Assembly (NCBI GenBank): GCA_001023535.1
Contig: CP011020.1
Span: forward strand, 2,803,734-2,867,733
Length of the DNA stretch: 64,000 nt
Direction: 5' to 3'
Origin: Pseudomonas chlororaphis
GTDB taxonomy: Bacteria > Pseudomonadota > Gammaproteobacteria > Pseudomonadales > Pseudomonadaceae
This document shows positions 38,574 to 48,569 of the stretch, one piece after another (within the stretch, counting starts at the first letter, position 1; each line of letters opens with the position of its first letter). The position numbers and the translations under genes are program-made. The notes beneath the pieces were generated by a model. It made no database searches. It was not told the DNA's origin and saw nothing but the letters and a program-made list of their open reading frames with translations.

Positions 38574-40046
38574 TCAGCGCTTATCGCGACGCTTCTTGTC
38601 GGCCTTCTTGTGGTGCGACATCAAGCGGCGCTTCTTGTTGACCTGGCGGTCGGTGAGCGTGTTCTTGTTGCCTTCGTACGGGTTCTCGCCGCCCTTGAAC
38701 TCGATGCGGATCGGCGTGCCGACCAGCTTCAGGACGCGGCGATAGGTGTTTTCCAGGTAACGGACGTAGGACTTGGGCACCTTCTCGATCTGGTTACCGT
38801 GAATCACGATGATCGGCGGGTTGGCACCACCCAGGTGGGCGTAACGCAGCTTGATCCGACGGTTGTTGACCATCGGTGGCGCGTGCTCGCCGACGGCGTC
38901 TTCGAGGATCTGGGTCAGGCGGTTGGTCGGCCAGCGGGTGACCGCCGACTTGAACGAGTTCTGCACCGAGGCGTAGAGGTTGCCCACGCCCGTGCCGTGC
39001 AGGGCCGAGATGAAGTGGATGTCGGCGAAGTCGACGAAGAACAGCCGGCGCTGCAATTCGACCTTCACGAAATCCCGCTCGCTGGGCGTCATGCCGTCCC
39101 ATTTGTTGATCGCGATGACCAATGCGCGACCGGCCTCCAGGGCAAAGCCCAGCAGGTTCAGGTCGTGATCGACCACGCCTTCGCGCGCGTCCATCACGAA
39201 GATCACCACGTTGGCGTCCTTGATCGCCTGCAACGTCTTGACCACGGAGAATTTTTCGACTTCTTCGTGGATCTTGCCGCGCTTGCGCACACCAGCGGTG
39301 TCGATCAGCGTGTACTTCTCTTCGTTGCGTTCGAAGGGAATGTAGATGCTGTCGCGGGTGGTGCCGGGCTGGTCATACACGATCACCCGGTCTTCACCGA
39401 GCATGCGGTTGACCAGGGTCGACTTGCCCACGTTCGGACGACCGATGATGGCGATCTTGATACCGTCTTTTTCGCTCGGGCCCGGAATACGCTTGGCTTC
39501 TTCGCCTTCGGCGACGATTTCCTCTTCGCCCTCTTCCGGCTCGTCTTCATCGTCCTTCGGGAAGTCCGCCAGGGCGATTTCCAGCAGTTGGCTGATACCA
39601 CGGCCGTGGGCACCGGCGATCGGGATCGCCTGGCCCATGCCCAACGGTGCGAATTCGGCGCGGGCCATGTCCGGGTCGATGTTGTCGACCTTGTTGGCCA
39701 CCACGTGGGAGCGCTTGTTACGTTTGCGCAAATGCTCGGCGATCATCTGGTCGGCGGCGGTAAAACCGGCCTTGGCGTCTACCAGGAACAGCACCACATC
39801 GGCTTCTTCGATGGCGAGCAACGACTGCTCGGCCATTTTTTCGTCCATGCCGTGTTCATCACCGGAGATGCCGCCGGTGTCGACCAGGATATAGGTACGC
39901 CCTTGCCACTTGGCCTCACCGTATTGGCGATCACGGGTCAGACCGGACAAGTCGCCGACGATGGCGTCGCGAGTCCTGGTCAGGCGATTGAACAAGGTGG
40001 ACTTGCCGACGTTCGGTCGGCCCACCAGGGCGATTACGGGAACCAT
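38574..40046 (-). CDS. der: Ribosome-assembly GTPase Der (EngA)
   Basis: A 490-residue protein with two tandem GTPase domains, each with its own [10 protein letters not shown]-loop (near the N-terminus and near residue 205), and a C-terminal KH-like domain. Switch and G4 motifs (DTGG, NKVD; DTAG, NKWD) are present in both. An acidic, glutamate-rich linker joins the G domains. Der is needed for 50S assembly. The ATG at 40046 follows GTGGAG. It is the last gene of the hisS-yfgM-bamB-der neighbourhood, with a terminator and a REPIN before it. Confidence 0.97.
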   Translation of the reverse strand: MVPVIALVGRPNVGKSTLFNRLTRTRDAIVGDLSGLTRDRQYGEAKWQGRTYILVDTGGISGDEHGMDEKMAEQSLLAIEEADVVLFLVDAKAGFTAADQMIAEHLRKRNKRSHVVANKVDNIDPDMARAEFAPLGMGQAIPIAGAHGRGISQLLEIALADFPKDDEDEPEEGEEEIVAEGEEAKRIPGPSEKDGIKIAIIGRPNVGKSTLVNRMLGEDRVIVYDQPGTTRDSIYIPFERNEEKYTLIDTAGVRKRGKIHEEVEKFSVVKTLQAIKDANVVIFVMDAREGVVDHDLNLLGFALEAGRALVIAINKWDGMTPSERDFVKVELQRRLFFVDFADIHFISALHGTGVGNLYASVQNSFKSAVTRWPTNRLTQILEDAVGEHAPPMVNNRRIKLRYAHLGGANPPIIVIHGNQIEKVPKSYVRYLENTYRRVLKLVGTPIRIEFKGGENPYEGNKNTLTDRQVNKKRRLMSHHKKADKKRRDKR

Positions 40047-40069
40047 GCGGCTCTCCACTTCGTTATTTC

Positions 40070-40102
40070 AGAAAATACAAAAGCCGCTGCGAGGCAGCGG
40101 CT
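40070..40102 (-). terminator. Terminator between bamB and der
   Basis: The stem AGCCGCTGC / GCAGCGGCT with a 3-nt loop is followed on the minus strand by TTTTGTATTTTC. It would end transcripts coming from bamB before der, so der probably has its own promoter or depends on read-through. Confidence 0.8.
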
Positions 40103-40120
40103 GGTGCTCGGGGCCAATCC

Positions 40121-40209
40121 TGTGGGAGCGAGCTTGCTCGCGATAGCGGTAGACCAGCGACATGGAAATCGACTGATCCGGCGCTTTCGCGAGCAAGCTC
40201 GCTCCCACA
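40121..40209. repeat. REPIN, family A
   Basis: TGTGGGAGCGAGCTTGCTCG at the left and its reverse complement at the right, separated by about 45 nt. A separate hairpin, CTTGGGGG/CCCCCAAG (40221-40240), lies between it and the bamB stop. Confidence 0.85.
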
Positions 40210-40247
40210 AAGTACAGCCGCTTGGGGGATTACCCCCAAGCATAGTC

Positions 40248-41399
40248 TTACTTGATGGTCAGGGCTTCCAGCTTGCCGCTGTTGCCATACACATAAATCA
40301 TGTTGCCCACCACCAGCGGACGGGCACGCAGGCCGTCGCTGTCGATGCGCTCACGGCCGACGAAACGGCCGTCTACCTGGCTGAGCAGGTGCAGGTAACC
40401 TTCCAGGTCACCCACTGCAACGTAGCTGGAGAACACTTCCGGGGCCGACAACTGGCGGCGGGCCAGGGAATCATTGCTCCACAACGCGGTGGTGGAACGC
40501 TCGTCGACGCCTTCGACCGTGCCCGAGGACAGGCTCACGTAGACGCTGCCAAACCCTTGGGCGACACCGGCGTAGCTGGACGCATCGCGTTGCCACAGCG
40601 GACGACCGCTTTCCAGGTCCAGTGCGGCCACGCGGCCCTGGTAGCTGGCGACGTACAGTGTACCGCCGGACAACAGCAGGCCGCCGTCGATGTCGACCAC
40701 GCGCTCCAGTTCCGAACGACCTTGCGGCACAGCAACGCGCTGCTCCCACACCGGCACGCCGTTGGAGATGTCCAGGGCGACCACCTTACCCGTCGACAAC
40801 CCAGCCACCGCGAGGCGGTTGGTGACGACAGGCGCGCTGGTGCCGCGCAGGGTCAGTACCGCCGGCGTGCTGTCATAGACCCAGCGCTGGTTGCCGGTGG
40901 CGGCATCCAGGCCGATCAGACGGTCATCCTGGGTCTGGACCACGACCACGTCACCGTTGGTGGCCGGCGGTGCGAGCACTTCACTGGACACGCGGGCGCG
41001 CCATTTCTCTTCACCGCTGCTCGCATCGAGGGCGACGATCTCCCCCTTGAGCGTGCCGATCATGACCAGACCGTAACCCACGCCCACGGCGCCGGACACG
41101 GGCAGTTCGAGATCCTTTTCCCACTTGGTGTCGCCGTTCATGCGATCCAGTGCATACACTTCACCAGTGACGTCACCGGCGTAGATCGTGTCGCCATCGA
41201 TGGCCGGCACCAGCATGTTGTAGGTTTCGCCCTGGCCTTCGCCGATGGAACGGCTCCATTGCTTCTGCAGCACGACTTCTTCTTTGAAATCGGTCAGCTC
41301 GGCCGGGGGCAGTTCTTTCTTGCTGTTGCTGCTGCAACCCGCGGCCAGAATGGCCAGGGTCAGCAATGCTGCATGTTTCCAACGGATCACGTCACGCAT
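40248..41399 (-). CDS. bamB: Outer membrane protein assembly factor BamB
   Basis: A 383-residue lipoprotein of the BAM complex, bound to BamA at the periplasmic face of the outer membrane. It has a signal peptide with lipobox LAAGC (Cys about residue 22) and an eight-bladed PQQ-like propeller (repeats of the form VYALDRMNGDTKWEKDL, IVALDASSGEEKWRARV, LIGLDAATGNQRWVYDS, VVALDISNGVPVWEQRV, VAALDLESGRPLWQRDA). The ATG at 41399 overlaps yfgM by 8 nt. Confidence 0.96.
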   Translation of the reverse strand: MRDVIRWKHAALLTLAILAAGCSSNSKKELPPAELTDFKEEVVLQKQWSRSIGEGQGETYNMLVPAIDGDTIYAGDVTGEVYALDRMNGDTKWEKDLELPVSGAVGVGYGLVMIGTLKGEIVALDASSGEEKWRARVSSEVLAPPATNGDVVVVQTQDDRLIGLDAATGNQRWVYDSTPAVLTLRGTSAPVVTNRLAVAGLSTGKVVALDISNGVPVWEQRVAVPQGRSELERVVDIDGGLLLSGGTLYVASYQGRVAALDLESGRPLWQRDASSYAGVAQGFGSVYVSLSSGTVEGVDERSTTALWSNDSLARRQLSAPEVFSSYVAVGDLEGYLHLLSQVDGRFVGRERIDSDGLRARPLVVGNMIYVYGNSGKLEALTIK

Positions 41400-42033
41400 C
41401 CCCTTTGGCCAGGTCGTCCAGCTTGATTTGCAGGCCACCGACTGCGGCTTCATCCGACAGCGCAGCCTTGGCTTTTTGGTAGGCCGCGTGAGCCTCATCG
41501 GTGCGGCCCAGCTGTACCAGCAGGTCGCCCTTGAGTTCTTCGCGGGTCGCCAGGAAGGCCTTGTCGGCATCGCCGTCAAGCAACTTCAGGGCGTCTTCGG
41601 TCTTGTTCTGTGCCGCCAGCACCTGCGCCAGGCGCTGACGCGCCACTTCGCCCAGGGTCGGGTTGGCCGGCTTGTCGACAATGCCCTTGAGCTCGGTGGC
41701 GGCGTCGTCCAGCTTGCCGTTGTCCACCGCTACCTTGGCCACGAACAGGCGACCGTACTGCGCGTACGCGGTGCCGCCGAACTCGCTGTTGAGCTTGCCG
41801 GCCAGATCCGCGACACGTGCCGCGTCAGGCTTGCCGTCTGGCGTCAGGGTGGTTTCCAGCAATTGCTGATAGAGCACCGAGGCGCCTTGCGACTGGTTGT
41901 TCTGGTATTTCTGGTAGGCCTGCCAGCCGAACACGATGACCAGCGCCAACAGGCCGCCAGTGACCAGCGGCTTGCCATTGCGCGTCCACCAGTCCTTCAA
42001 ATCCGCCAGCTGTTCATCTTCGGTACTCGACAC
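41392..42033 (-). CDS. yfgM: YfgM, ancillary SecYEG translocon subunit
   Basis: A 213-residue protein with one N-terminal membrane helix (about 21-41, GKPLVTGGLLALVIVFGWQA) and a periplasmic TPR region. In E. coli it binds SecYEG and PpiD and helps hand proteins to chaperones. The GTG start at 42033 follows AAGGAGT. It overlaps bamB by 8 nt and follows hisS by 40 nt, conserved gene order. Confidence 0.92.
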   Translation of the reverse strand: MSSTEDEQLADLKDWWTRNGKPLVTGGLLALVIVFGWQAYQKYQNNQSQGASVLYQQLLETTLTPDGKPDAARVADLAGKLNSEFGGTAYAQYGRLFVAKVAVDNGKLDDAATELKGIVDKPANPTLGEVARQRLAQVLAAQNKTEDALKLLDGDADKAFLATREELKGDLLVQLGRTDEAHAAYQKAKAALSDEAAVGGLQIKLDDLAKGDA

Positions 42034-42073
42034 CCCAATACTCCTTAATCGCTAAATCGGCTGTTTGACAGCT

Positions 42074-43363
42074 TCAACCCTGCACGACGCAGGTGGCCAG
42101 GTGTGCAGCAAGCGCATCCCAGGCAATGCTTTGTTGTTCGCCCTGGCCACGCAGGGGTTTGAAACCTACCACTTGTTGGGCCAGTTCGTCGTCACCAAGG
42201 ATCAGTGCATACAGCGCACCGCTCTTGTCGGCCTTCTTGAACTGGCTCTTGAAGCTGCCGGCACCGGCGTTGATCTGCAGGCGCAGGTTGGGCAACTGGT
42301 CGCGGACCCGCTCACTCAGCGACAATGCCGCCAGCTCGGCCGCTTCGCCGAACGCGCAGAGGTAGACGTCAACCTGACGGGACAGCGCCTGCGGCACCTT
42401 GTCCAAGGCCTCGAGCATCAGCACCAGGCGCTCGATGCCCATGGCAAAGCCCACGCCCGGGGTCGGCTTGCCGCCCATCTGTTCCACCAGCCCGTCGTAG
42501 CGGCCGCCGGCACACACGGTGCCCTGGGCGCCGAGCTTGTCGGTGACCCATTCGAATACGGTCTTGCTGTAGTAATCCAGGCCACGGACCAGTTTCGGGT
42601 TGATCACGTAGGGAATGCCGGCGGCGTCGAGACGAGCCTTGAGCCCTTCGAAGTGCACGCGGGACTCTTCGTCCAGGTAGTCGGCCAGCTTCGGCGCATC
42701 CACCAGCACGGCCTGGGTGTCCGGATTCTTGGTATCCAGCACCCGCAGCGGGTTGGTCTTGAGCCGACGCTGGCTGTCTTCGTCCAGGTGCTCGAGGCGG
42801 GCCGAGAGGAACTCCACCAACGCGTCACGGTACCGAGCACGGGCTTCGGCGGTGCCGAGGCTGTTGAGCTCCAGCTTGACCGCGTCGCGGATGCCCAGCT
42901 CACCCCACAGGCGCCAAGTCAGCACGATCAGCTCGGCGTCGATGTCCGGGCCATCGAGGTTGAACACTTCGCAGCCGATCTGGTGGAACTGGCGATAACG
43001 GCCTTTCTGCGGACGCTCGTGACGGAACATCGGGCCGATGTACCAGAGCTTCTGCACCTGGCCGCCACCGGTGATGCCGTGCTCGAGCACCGCACGTACG
43101 CACGCCGCCGTGCCTTCGGGGCGCAGGGTCAGGGAATCGCCGTTGCGATCGTCGAAGGTGTACATCTCTTTTTCGACGATGTCGGTCACTTCACCAATCG
43201 AGCGCTTGAACAGCTCGGTGAACTCGACGATCGGCATGCGGATCTGCCGGTAACCGTAGTTATCCAGCAAACGCGCCACGGTGCCCTCGAAATAGCGCCA
43301 CAGGGGCGTCTGCTCGGGCAGGATGTCGTTCATGCCACGAATGGCTTGCAGGGACTTGCTCAC
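42074..43363 (-). CDS. hisS: Histidyl-tRNA synthetase
   Basis: A 429-residue class II aminoacyl-tRNA synthetase. The histidine-specific motifs [15 protein letters not shown] and CAGGRYDGL are present, with motif 3 in GFAMGIERL. The C-terminal anticodon-binding domain follows (about 330-425). The GTG start at 43363 is preceded by AAGGAAAA. It follows ispG by 23 nt. Confidence 0.97.
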   Translation of the reverse strand: MSKSLQAIRGMNDILPEQTPLWRYFEGTVARLLDNYGYRQIRMPIVEFTELFKRSIGEVTDIVEKEMYTFDDRNGDSLTLRPEGTAACVRAVLEHGITGGGQVQKLWYIGPMFRHERPQKGRYRQFHQIGCEVFNLDGPDIDAELIVLTWRLWGELGIRDAVKLELNSLGTAEARARYRDALVEFLSARLEHLDEDSQRRLKTNPLRVLDTKNPDTQAVLVDAPKLADYLDEESRVHFEGLKARLDAAGIPYVINPKLVRGLDYYSKTVFEWVTDKLGAQGTVCAGGRYDGLVEQMGGKPTPGVGFAMGIERLVLMLEALDKVPQALSRQVDVYLCAFGEAAELAALSLSERVRDQLPNLRLQINAGAGSFKSQFKKADKSGALYALILGDDELAQQVVGFKPLRGQGEQQSIAWDALAAHLATCVVQG

Positions 43364-43386
43364 AGATTTTCCTTAAATTCGTTCGA

Positions 43387-44496
43387 TCAGCCGCGCGCGA
43401 TCACCGCTGCGTCGGCCTCGACCTTCTCGGCCGCCTTCTCGCGGATCAGCCGTTCCAGCTCATCCACCAGATTGTCATTCGTCAATTTCTGCGACGGCTT
43501 GCCGTCGATGTAAATCAGGTTCGGCGTACCGCCGGTGAGGCCGATATGGGCCTCCTTGGCTTCGCCCGGCCCGTTGACCACGCAGCCAATCACCGCGACA
43601 TCCAGCGGCACCAGCAGGTCTTCGAGTCGCCCTTCCAGCTCGTTCATGGTCTTGACCACATCGAAGTTCTGCCGCGAGCAGCTCGGGCAGGCGATGAAGT
43701 TGATGCCACGGGACCGCAGGTGCAGGGACTTGAGGATGTCGTAGCCGACCTTCACTTCCTCGACCGGGTCCGCCGCCAGCGAGATGCGGATGGTATCGCC
43801 AATCCCTTCGGCGAGCAGCATACCGAGGCCGACGGCGGATTTCACCGTGCCCGAACGCAACCCGCCCGCTTCGGTGATGCCCAGGTGCAGCGGCTGGACG
43901 ATTTCCTTGGCCAGCAGCCGGTAGGCTTCAACGGCCATGAACACATCGGAGGCCTTCACGCTGACCTTGAAGTCCTGGAAGTTCAGGCGTTCGAGGTGCT
44001 CGACGTGACGCAGCGCCGACTCGACCAGCGCCGCCGGGGTCGGCTCGCCGTATTTCTTTTGCAGGTCTTTTTCCAGGGAACCGGCGTTCACCCCGATGCG
44101 AATCGGGATGCCACGGTCGCGGGCGGCATCCACCACGGCACGCACGCGGTCTTCGCGACCGATGTTGCCGGGGTTGATGCGCAGGCAATCCACACCCAAC
44201 TCGGCCACGCGCAGGGCGATGCGGTAGTCGAAGTGGATGTCGGCCACCAAGGGGACCTTGACCAGTTGCTTGATCTTGCCGAATGCCTCGGCGGCGTCCA
44301 TGTCCGGCACCGAAACCCGCACGATGTCGACACCGGCGGCTTCCAGGCGGTTGATCTGCGCGACCGTGGCGGCCACGTCATTGGTGTCGCTGTTGGTCAT
44401 GCTCTGCACAGCGATAGGAGCATCGCCGCCCACGGGCACGTTGCCGACCCAGATTTTTCGGGATTCGCGACGCTTGATAGGAGATTCGCCGTGCAT
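43387..44496 (-). CDS. ispG: 4-hydroxy-3-methylbut-2-enyl diphosphate synthase IspG
   Basis: A 369-residue [4Fe-4S] enzyme of the MEP isoprenoid pathway. The barrel begins with [20 protein letters not shown]; the cluster cysteines lie in ACPSCSRQ and [10 protein letters not shown] near the C-terminus. Fe-S dependence is notable because the isc operon lies upstream in the same direction. It starts 3 nt after the rodZ stop, so the genes are probably coupled. Confidence 0.97.
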   Translation of the reverse strand: MHGESPIKRRESRKIWVGNVPVGGDAPIAVQSMTNSDTNDVAATVAQINRLEAAGVDIVRVSVPDMDAAEAFGKIKQLVKVPLVADIHFDYRIALRVAELGVDCLRINPGNIGREDRVRAVVDAARDRGIPIRIGVNAGSLEKDLQKKYGEPTPAALVESALRHVEHLERLNFQDFKVSVKASDVFMAVEAYRLLAKEIVQPLHLGITEAGGLRSGTVKSAVGLGMLLAEGIGDTIRISLAADPVEEVKVGYDILKSLHLRSRGINFIACPSCSRQNFDVVKTMNELEGRLEDLLVPLDVAVIGCVVNGPGEAKEAHIGLTGGTPNLIYIDGKPSQKLTNDNLVDELERLIREKAAEKVEADAAVIARG

Positions 44497-44499
44497 GAC

Positions 44500-45549
44500 T
44501 TATTGACCCAACTTCAGGCGAGCGGTCTCGCCACTGGTGAACGGAGCCACATCGACCGGCTGGCCGTTGTAGCTGACCTGTGCGCCACGGGCATACCCCA
44601 GGCGTACGGCGAAAGGCGGCTTGCCATTGATGGACGTGCTGTCGCCCTTGCGCTTGAGGCCACTGAACAGGACCTTGCCGTTGCCGTCGGTGACCTGGGT
44701 CCAGCAGTCGGCGGTGAACTGAATCTGGACCTGGCCTTCACCGGCAGCCGGGGCAACCGAGGTCGCCGGAGCGGCTGGGGCGGCCGGGGTGGCTGGAACG
44801 GCCGGCACTGCCGGAGCGACTGGAGCGGCGTGGGCGGCAGGCGCAGCCACTGTTGGCGCTGGCGTGCCTGGCGCGGCAGGGGCGGTGGCAATCGGTGCGC
44901 CGCCCGTGCTCGGGGCAGCAGGCGTGGTCGGTGCCGGGACAGCTGGCTCAGCGCCGGCCTGGGCGTCGGCATCGTCCGGGCTTTGTGGCAGCGCCAGATT
45001 GGTCTCGCCTTCGGCCTGGCCTTCCACGACGGCCTGGTCTTCCGGCTCGTCCAGCGGATGGATCTGGGTCGTGCCGTCGGCGCCTTCGACCTCGACGTGC
45101 TCGGAGTTCATCGCCACCGGCTCTTTGTTGCGCTGGGACGTCTGGTCCTGCCACCAGACGAAACCGCCACCGATCACCGCGATCAGCAACAACAGGCTGA
45201 CAATGCGCAGGATCGTGTGGGAAACACGAACTGGCTCCTCGATGCGTCCCAGGCTGTGCACATTGCTGCCCTGGGCGTCGGAACCGGTGTATTGATCGAA
45301 CTGCTGGACCAGAACGGTCTGGTCCATGCCGAGCAACTTGGCATAGGCGCGGATATAGCCGCGGGCGAAAGTGTGCCCGGGCAGCTTGTCGAACGCGCCC
45401 GCTTCCAGGTTGCTCAGGGAAGTCACGGTGAGATTGAGCTTGTGGGCCACTTCGGCCAGCGACCAACCATTGCTTTCGCGGGCTTGACGCAGGGTCTCAC
45501 CGGGATTTACGCGAGTCGCTGCTACAACTTCGGGATGCGCCGCTTTCAT
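44500..45549 (-). CDS. rodZ: Cytoskeletal protein RodZ
   Basis: A 349-residue inner membrane protein linking MreB to the cell-wall elongation machinery. It has an N-terminal helix-turn-helix domain of Xre type (about residues 17-85, LRQARESNGWSLAEVAHKLN onward), one membrane helix (about 112-130), a long proline/alanine-rich periplasmic linker (about 205-275, low complexity) and a C-terminal DUF4115 domain. The start is the second of two adjacent ATGs, which has GGAG at 5-nt spacing; it overlaps the pilF stop. Confidence 0.94.
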   Translation of the reverse strand: MKAAHPEVVAATRVNPGETLRQARESNGWSLAEVAHKLNLTVTSLSNLEAGAFDKLPGHTFARGYIRAYAKLLGMDQTVLVQQFDQYTGSDAQGSNVHSLGRIEEPVRVSHTILRIVSLLLLIAVIGGGFVWWQDQTSQRNKEPVAMNSEHVEVEGADGTTQIHPLDEPEDQAVVEGQAEGETNLALPQSPDDADAQAGAEPAVPAPTTPAAPSTGGAPIATAPAAPGTPAPTVAAPAAHAAPVAPAVPAVPATPAAPAAPATSVAPAAGEGQVQIQFTADCWTQVTDGNGKVLFSGLKRKGDSTSINGKPPFAVRLGYARGAQVSYNGQPVDVAPFTSGETARLKLGQ

Positions 45550-46307
45550 CATTGCTCCGACAGGTATTGCTGATATTCCGGCGTACCGGGATAGAGTCTT
45601 TTGAGTTGCAGGCCATAACTTGCAGCCTTGTCGCGATCTTCAAACACATGTGCCAGCCGAACGCCGAGCAATAGACTACGTGCATTTTGCTCGCTGAGCA
45701 GGCTAAAACGCTCGTAGTAGTCACGCGCGGGCACATAATGCCTGTCTTCGTAGGACAACTCAGCCATTTCCAGCAGGGCCCGCGGTTGTTGGCGGTTGAG
45801 GCGCAGGGCCTTTTCCAGCTGCTGGCGGGCCAGGTCTCGCTGGCCCAGTTGCGCGGCCGTCATGCCAAGGTTCTCGAATACCCGCGAGCGCTCTGGGTAA
45901 AGGGTGTCGGCGGCGGCCTGCTCGAAGCGCTCGTAGGCTTCCTTGTAACGCTTCTGCTCGTAAAGAAAACCGCCGTAGTTGTTCAGGATCCGTGCGTCCT
46001 GGGGCCGTGCCGAAAGCGCCTTGCGAAAATGCTGGTCGGCCAGCTCCGACTCCAGTTCGGCCTGGAACACCAGGGCCAGGGCCGCGTTGGCGTCGGCGTC
46101 ATTGTCGTCCAGGTCCAGGGCTTTCTTGAGCGGGACCTTGGCCCGTTCGGTCATGCCCTGCTGCAAGTAGCCAATGCCCAGCTGTACATAGGCCGCACGC
46201 GCCTCATCGCGCCCCTTGCTGGTTTTCATCGGGTTGTAGTCACCCGACAGAACACAACCGGAACACAGCCCGGCCAACAGCAAGATGAGCGCGAAGCGCA
46301 GGGACAT
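45549..46307 (-). CDS. pilF: Type IV pilus biogenesis lipoprotein PilF (PilW)
   Basis: A 252-residue outer-membrane lipoprotein with a lipobox (CSGC, Cys18) and about six TPR repeats (for example AAYVQLGIGYLQQGMTERAK). It is the pilotin for multimerisation of the PilQ secretin. It overlaps rodZ and follows rlmN by 12 nt. Whether the rest of the pilus genes are present cannot be seen in this window. Confidence 0.93.
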   Translation of the reverse strand: MSLRFALILLLAGLCSGCVLSGDYNPMKTSKGRDEARAAYVQLGIGYLQQGMTERAKVPLKKALDLDDNDADANAALALVFQAELESELADQHFRKALSARPQDARILNNYGGFLYEQKRYKEAYERFEQAAADTLYPERSRVFENLGMTAAQLGQRDLARQQLEKALRLNRQQPRALLEMAELSYEDRHYVPARDYYERFSLLSEQNARSLLLGVRLAHVFEDRDKAASYGLQLKRLYPGTPEYQQYLSEQ

Positions 46308-46319
46308 AGAGTTCCTCTC

Positions 46320-47468
46320 TTAGTGACTGTTCGCAGCGTTCTGCGCCACATCGTCGGAGGCGTTCAACTCGCGCACGGCAATGTAGCGTTCGCTGCGACG
46401 GGTGCGATCCAGCACCTGCCCTACCAATTGGCCACACGCGGCATCGATGTCTTCGCCGCGGGTGGTGCGCACGGTGACGTTGAAGCCAGCGTGGTGAAGC
46501 TGATCCTGGAAGCGACGAATCGCATTGTTGCTCGGACGCTCGTAACCGGAATGCGGGAACGGGTTGAACGGGATCAGGTTGATCTTGCACGGGATGTTCT
46601 TGAGCAGTTCGATCATCTCGACCGCATGCTCGACTTTGTCGTTCACATCCTTGAGCAAGGTGTACTCGATGGTCAGCACGCGCTTCTCGCCCAGGGCCGA
46701 CATGTAGCGCTGGCATGACTCGAGCAGCATCTTAAGCGGATACTTCTTGTTGATTGGCACCAATTGGTTACGCAATGCGTCATTGGGTGCGTGCAGCGAC
46801 AACGCCAGGGAGACGTCGATGTGCTTGGCCAGCTCATCGATCATCGGCACCACGCCGGAGGTGGACAGGGTCACCCGACGCTTGGAAATGCCGTAGCCCA
46901 GGTCATCCATCATCAAGTGCATGGCCGAGACGACGTTGTCGAAGTTAAGCAGCGGCTCACCCATGCCCATCATCACCACGTTGGTGATGGCACGGTCGAC
47001 GGTCGCCGGGACGCTGCCAAAGGATTTGTTGGCAATCCACACCTGGCCGATCACTTCGGCGGCGGTGAGGTTGCTGTTGAAGCCTTGCTTGCCGGTGGAG
47101 CAGAAACTGCAATCCAGGGCACAGCCTGCCTGGGACGAAACGCACAAGGTGCCGCGTTTGCCCTGGGGAATGTAGACGGTCTCGACGCAGCTGCCGGACG
47201 CCACGCGCACCACCCACTTACGGGTGCCGTCGCTGGAGATGTCCTCGCTGACCACTTCGGGGCCGCGAATCTCGGCAACCGCCTTGAGCTTCTCACGCAA
47301 GGCCTTGCCGACATTCGTCATGGCGTCGAAGTCGTCGACGCCGAAGTGGTGAATCCATTTCATCACCTGGCCGGCACGGAAACGCTTCTCCCCGATCGAG
47401 TCGAAAAATTTCTCCATTTCCGGCTGGGTCAGGCCCAGCAGGTTGGTTTTGCCGTTCGATGTAGTCAT
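46320..47468 (-). CDS. rlmN: Dual-specificity 23S rRNA/tRNA C2-adenine methyltransferase RlmN
   Basis: A 382-residue radical SAM enzyme methylating A2503 of 23S rRNA and A37 of some tRNAs. The cluster motif [11 protein letters not shown] (CxxxCxxC) and the C-terminal catalytic cysteine in AACGQL are present. The ATG at 47468 follows GAAGGTGA; the alternative at 47486 has no good site. It lies 28 nt after ndk. Confidence 0.97.
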   Translation of the reverse strand: MTTSNGKTNLLGLTQPEMEKFFDSIGEKRFRAGQVMKWIHHFGVDDFDAMTNVGKALREKLKAVAEIRGPEVVSEDISSDGTRKWVVRVASGSCVETVYIPQGKRGTLCVSSQAGCALDCSFCSTGKQGFNSNLTAAEVIGQVWIANKSFGSVPATVDRAITNVVMMGMGEPLLNFDNVVSAMHLMMDDLGYGISKRRVTLSTSGVVPMIDELAKHIDVSLALSLHAPNDALRNQLVPINKKYPLKMLLESCQRYMSALGEKRVLTIEYTLLKDVNDKVEHAVEMIELLKNIPCKINLIPFNPFPHSGYERPSNNAIRRFQDQLHHAGFNVTVRTTRGEDIDAACGQLVGQVLDRTRRSERYIAVRELNASDDVAQNAANSH

Positions 47469-47496
47469 GGATTCACCTTCACTCAAAAGCCTGGGC

Positions 47497-47922
47497 TTAG
47501 CGAGTGGTTACTTCAGTAGCGGAGAAAAAGTAAGCGATTTCGCGAGCAGCAGCGGCTTCGGAGTCCGAACCGTGAACGGCGTTGGCGTCGATGGACTCGG
47601 CGAAGTCAGCACGGATGGTGCCGGCAGCCGCTTCTTTAGGGTTGGTGGCGCCCATCAGCTCACGGTTGCGAGCGATGGCGTTTTCGCCTTCCAGAACCTG
47701 GACGACAACCGGGCCGGAAGTCATGAAGGCAACCAGTTCACCGAAGAAACCGCGCTCGCTGTGCTCGGCGTAGAAGCCTTCGGCCTCGGCCTTGGACAGT
47801 TGCTTCATTTTCGAAGCTACAACGCGCAGGCCAGCGTCTTCGAAGCGGGTAACGATCTTGCCGATGACGTTTTTAGCAACGGCGTCAGGCTTGATGATGG
47901 AGAAAGTACGTTGAACAGCCAT
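47497..47922 (-). CDS. ndk: Nucleoside diphosphate kinase
   Basis: A 141-residue enzyme exchanging phosphate between nucleoside di- and triphosphates through phospho-His117 (segment NAVHGSDS). The length and the C-terminal [11 protein letters not shown] are typical. It follows the isc operon but is separated by a terminator hairpin whose loop carries a -10 element. Confidence 0.98.
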   Translation of the reverse strand: MAVQRTFSIIKPDAVAKNVIGKIVTRFEDAGLRVVASKMKQLSKAEAEGFYAEHSERGFFGELVAFMTSGPVVVQVLEGENAIARNRELMGATNPKEAAAGTIRADFAESIDANAVHGSDSEAAAAREIAYFFSATEVTTR

Positions 47923-47958
47923 GGTGTAACTCCAGAAACGATAATTTGTGAAAAATTA

Positions 47959-47981
47959 AACCCGCGAATTATACGCGGGTT
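47959..47981 (-). terminator. isc operon terminator overlapping an ndk -10 element
   Basis: The arms AACCCGCG and CGCGGGTT (8-bp stem, 7-nt loop) are followed on the minus strand by TTTAATTTTT. The loop and stem edge read TATAAT (47968-47973), a perfect -10 placed about 45 nt before the ndk ATG. A convincing -35 is not seen. Confidence 0.6.
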
Positions 47982-48010
47982 CAGGGGTATTGCCTAACCT
48001 GCCGGGTCGA

Positions 48011-48211
48011 TCAGTCGATTTCTTCGATCCAGAGCGTCTGAACCGCCTCCAGGACCTTCTCGCCGCAACGGCCGGAAGCATTGTCGAAGTCGGGCAGCTC
48101 CATGATCCATCGCTGCAGATCGACGAAGTTGACCGTCAACGGGTCTACGTCTGGCTTCGCTTCGGCCAATTCCTCAGCGATGCGCCGTACATCATTCCAA
48201 CCATAGCTCAT
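48011..48211 (-). CDS. iscX: Fe-S assembly protein IscX
   Basis: A 66-residue acidic protein that binds IscS and modulates cluster assembly. The sequence MSYGWNDVRRIAEELAEAKP and the PLTVNFVDLQRW segment are diagnostic. The ATG at 48211 is 13 nt after the fdx stop. It is the last gene of the isc operon. Confidence 0.95.
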   Translation of the reverse strand: MSYGWNDVRRIAEELAEAKPDVDPLTVNFVDLQRWIMELPDFDNASGRCGEKVLEAVQTLWIEEID

Positions 48212-48224
48212 GACAGTGTCACCA

Positions 48225-48566
48225 TCAGTGCGGCGCTTCGGCCGCATGGTTAAGCGAATATTTCGGGATCTCCACCACCAGGTCCTCGGTGCCGACCTTG
48301 GCCTGGCAGGTCAGGCGCGACGTCGGCTCCAGGCCCCAGGCGCGATCCAGGTAGTCTTCTTCGAGCTCATCGGCTTCGTTCAGCGAGTCAAACCCTTCGC
48401 GAATGATGCAATGGCACGTGGTGCAGGCACAAACGCCGCCGCAGGCGCTTTCGATCTCGATGTGGTTGTCGTGGGCCACTTCCAGCAGGGATTTGCCGGT
48501 TTCGGCCTCGACCACCATACCGTCCGGGCAGTGCTCGGCGTGTGGCAGAAAAATGATCTGCGGCAT
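48225..48566 (-). CDS. fdx: ISC-type [2Fe-2S] ferredoxin
   Basis: A 113-residue ferredoxin that supplies electrons for Fe-S cluster assembly. The cluster ligands Cys42, Cys48, Cys51 and Cys87 match E. coli Fdx. It starts 3 nt after hscA. Confidence 0.97.
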   Translation of the reverse strand: MPQIIFLPHAEHCPDGMVVEAETGKSLLEVAHDNHIEIESACGGVCACTTCHCIIREGFDSLNEADELEEDYLDRAWGLEPTSRLTCQAKVGTEDLVVEIPKYSLNHAAEAPH

Positions 48567-48569
48567 CAG

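Noticed and set aside
38547..41426. A 959-codon open frame on the plus strand across der and bamB
   Set aside because: It is antisense to two well-supported genes and crosses a REPIN and a terminator.
43546..45573. A 675-codon open frame on the plus strand with a Gly/Arg-rich repeat region
   Set aside because: The repeat is the complement of the Pro/Ala-rich linker of RodZ.
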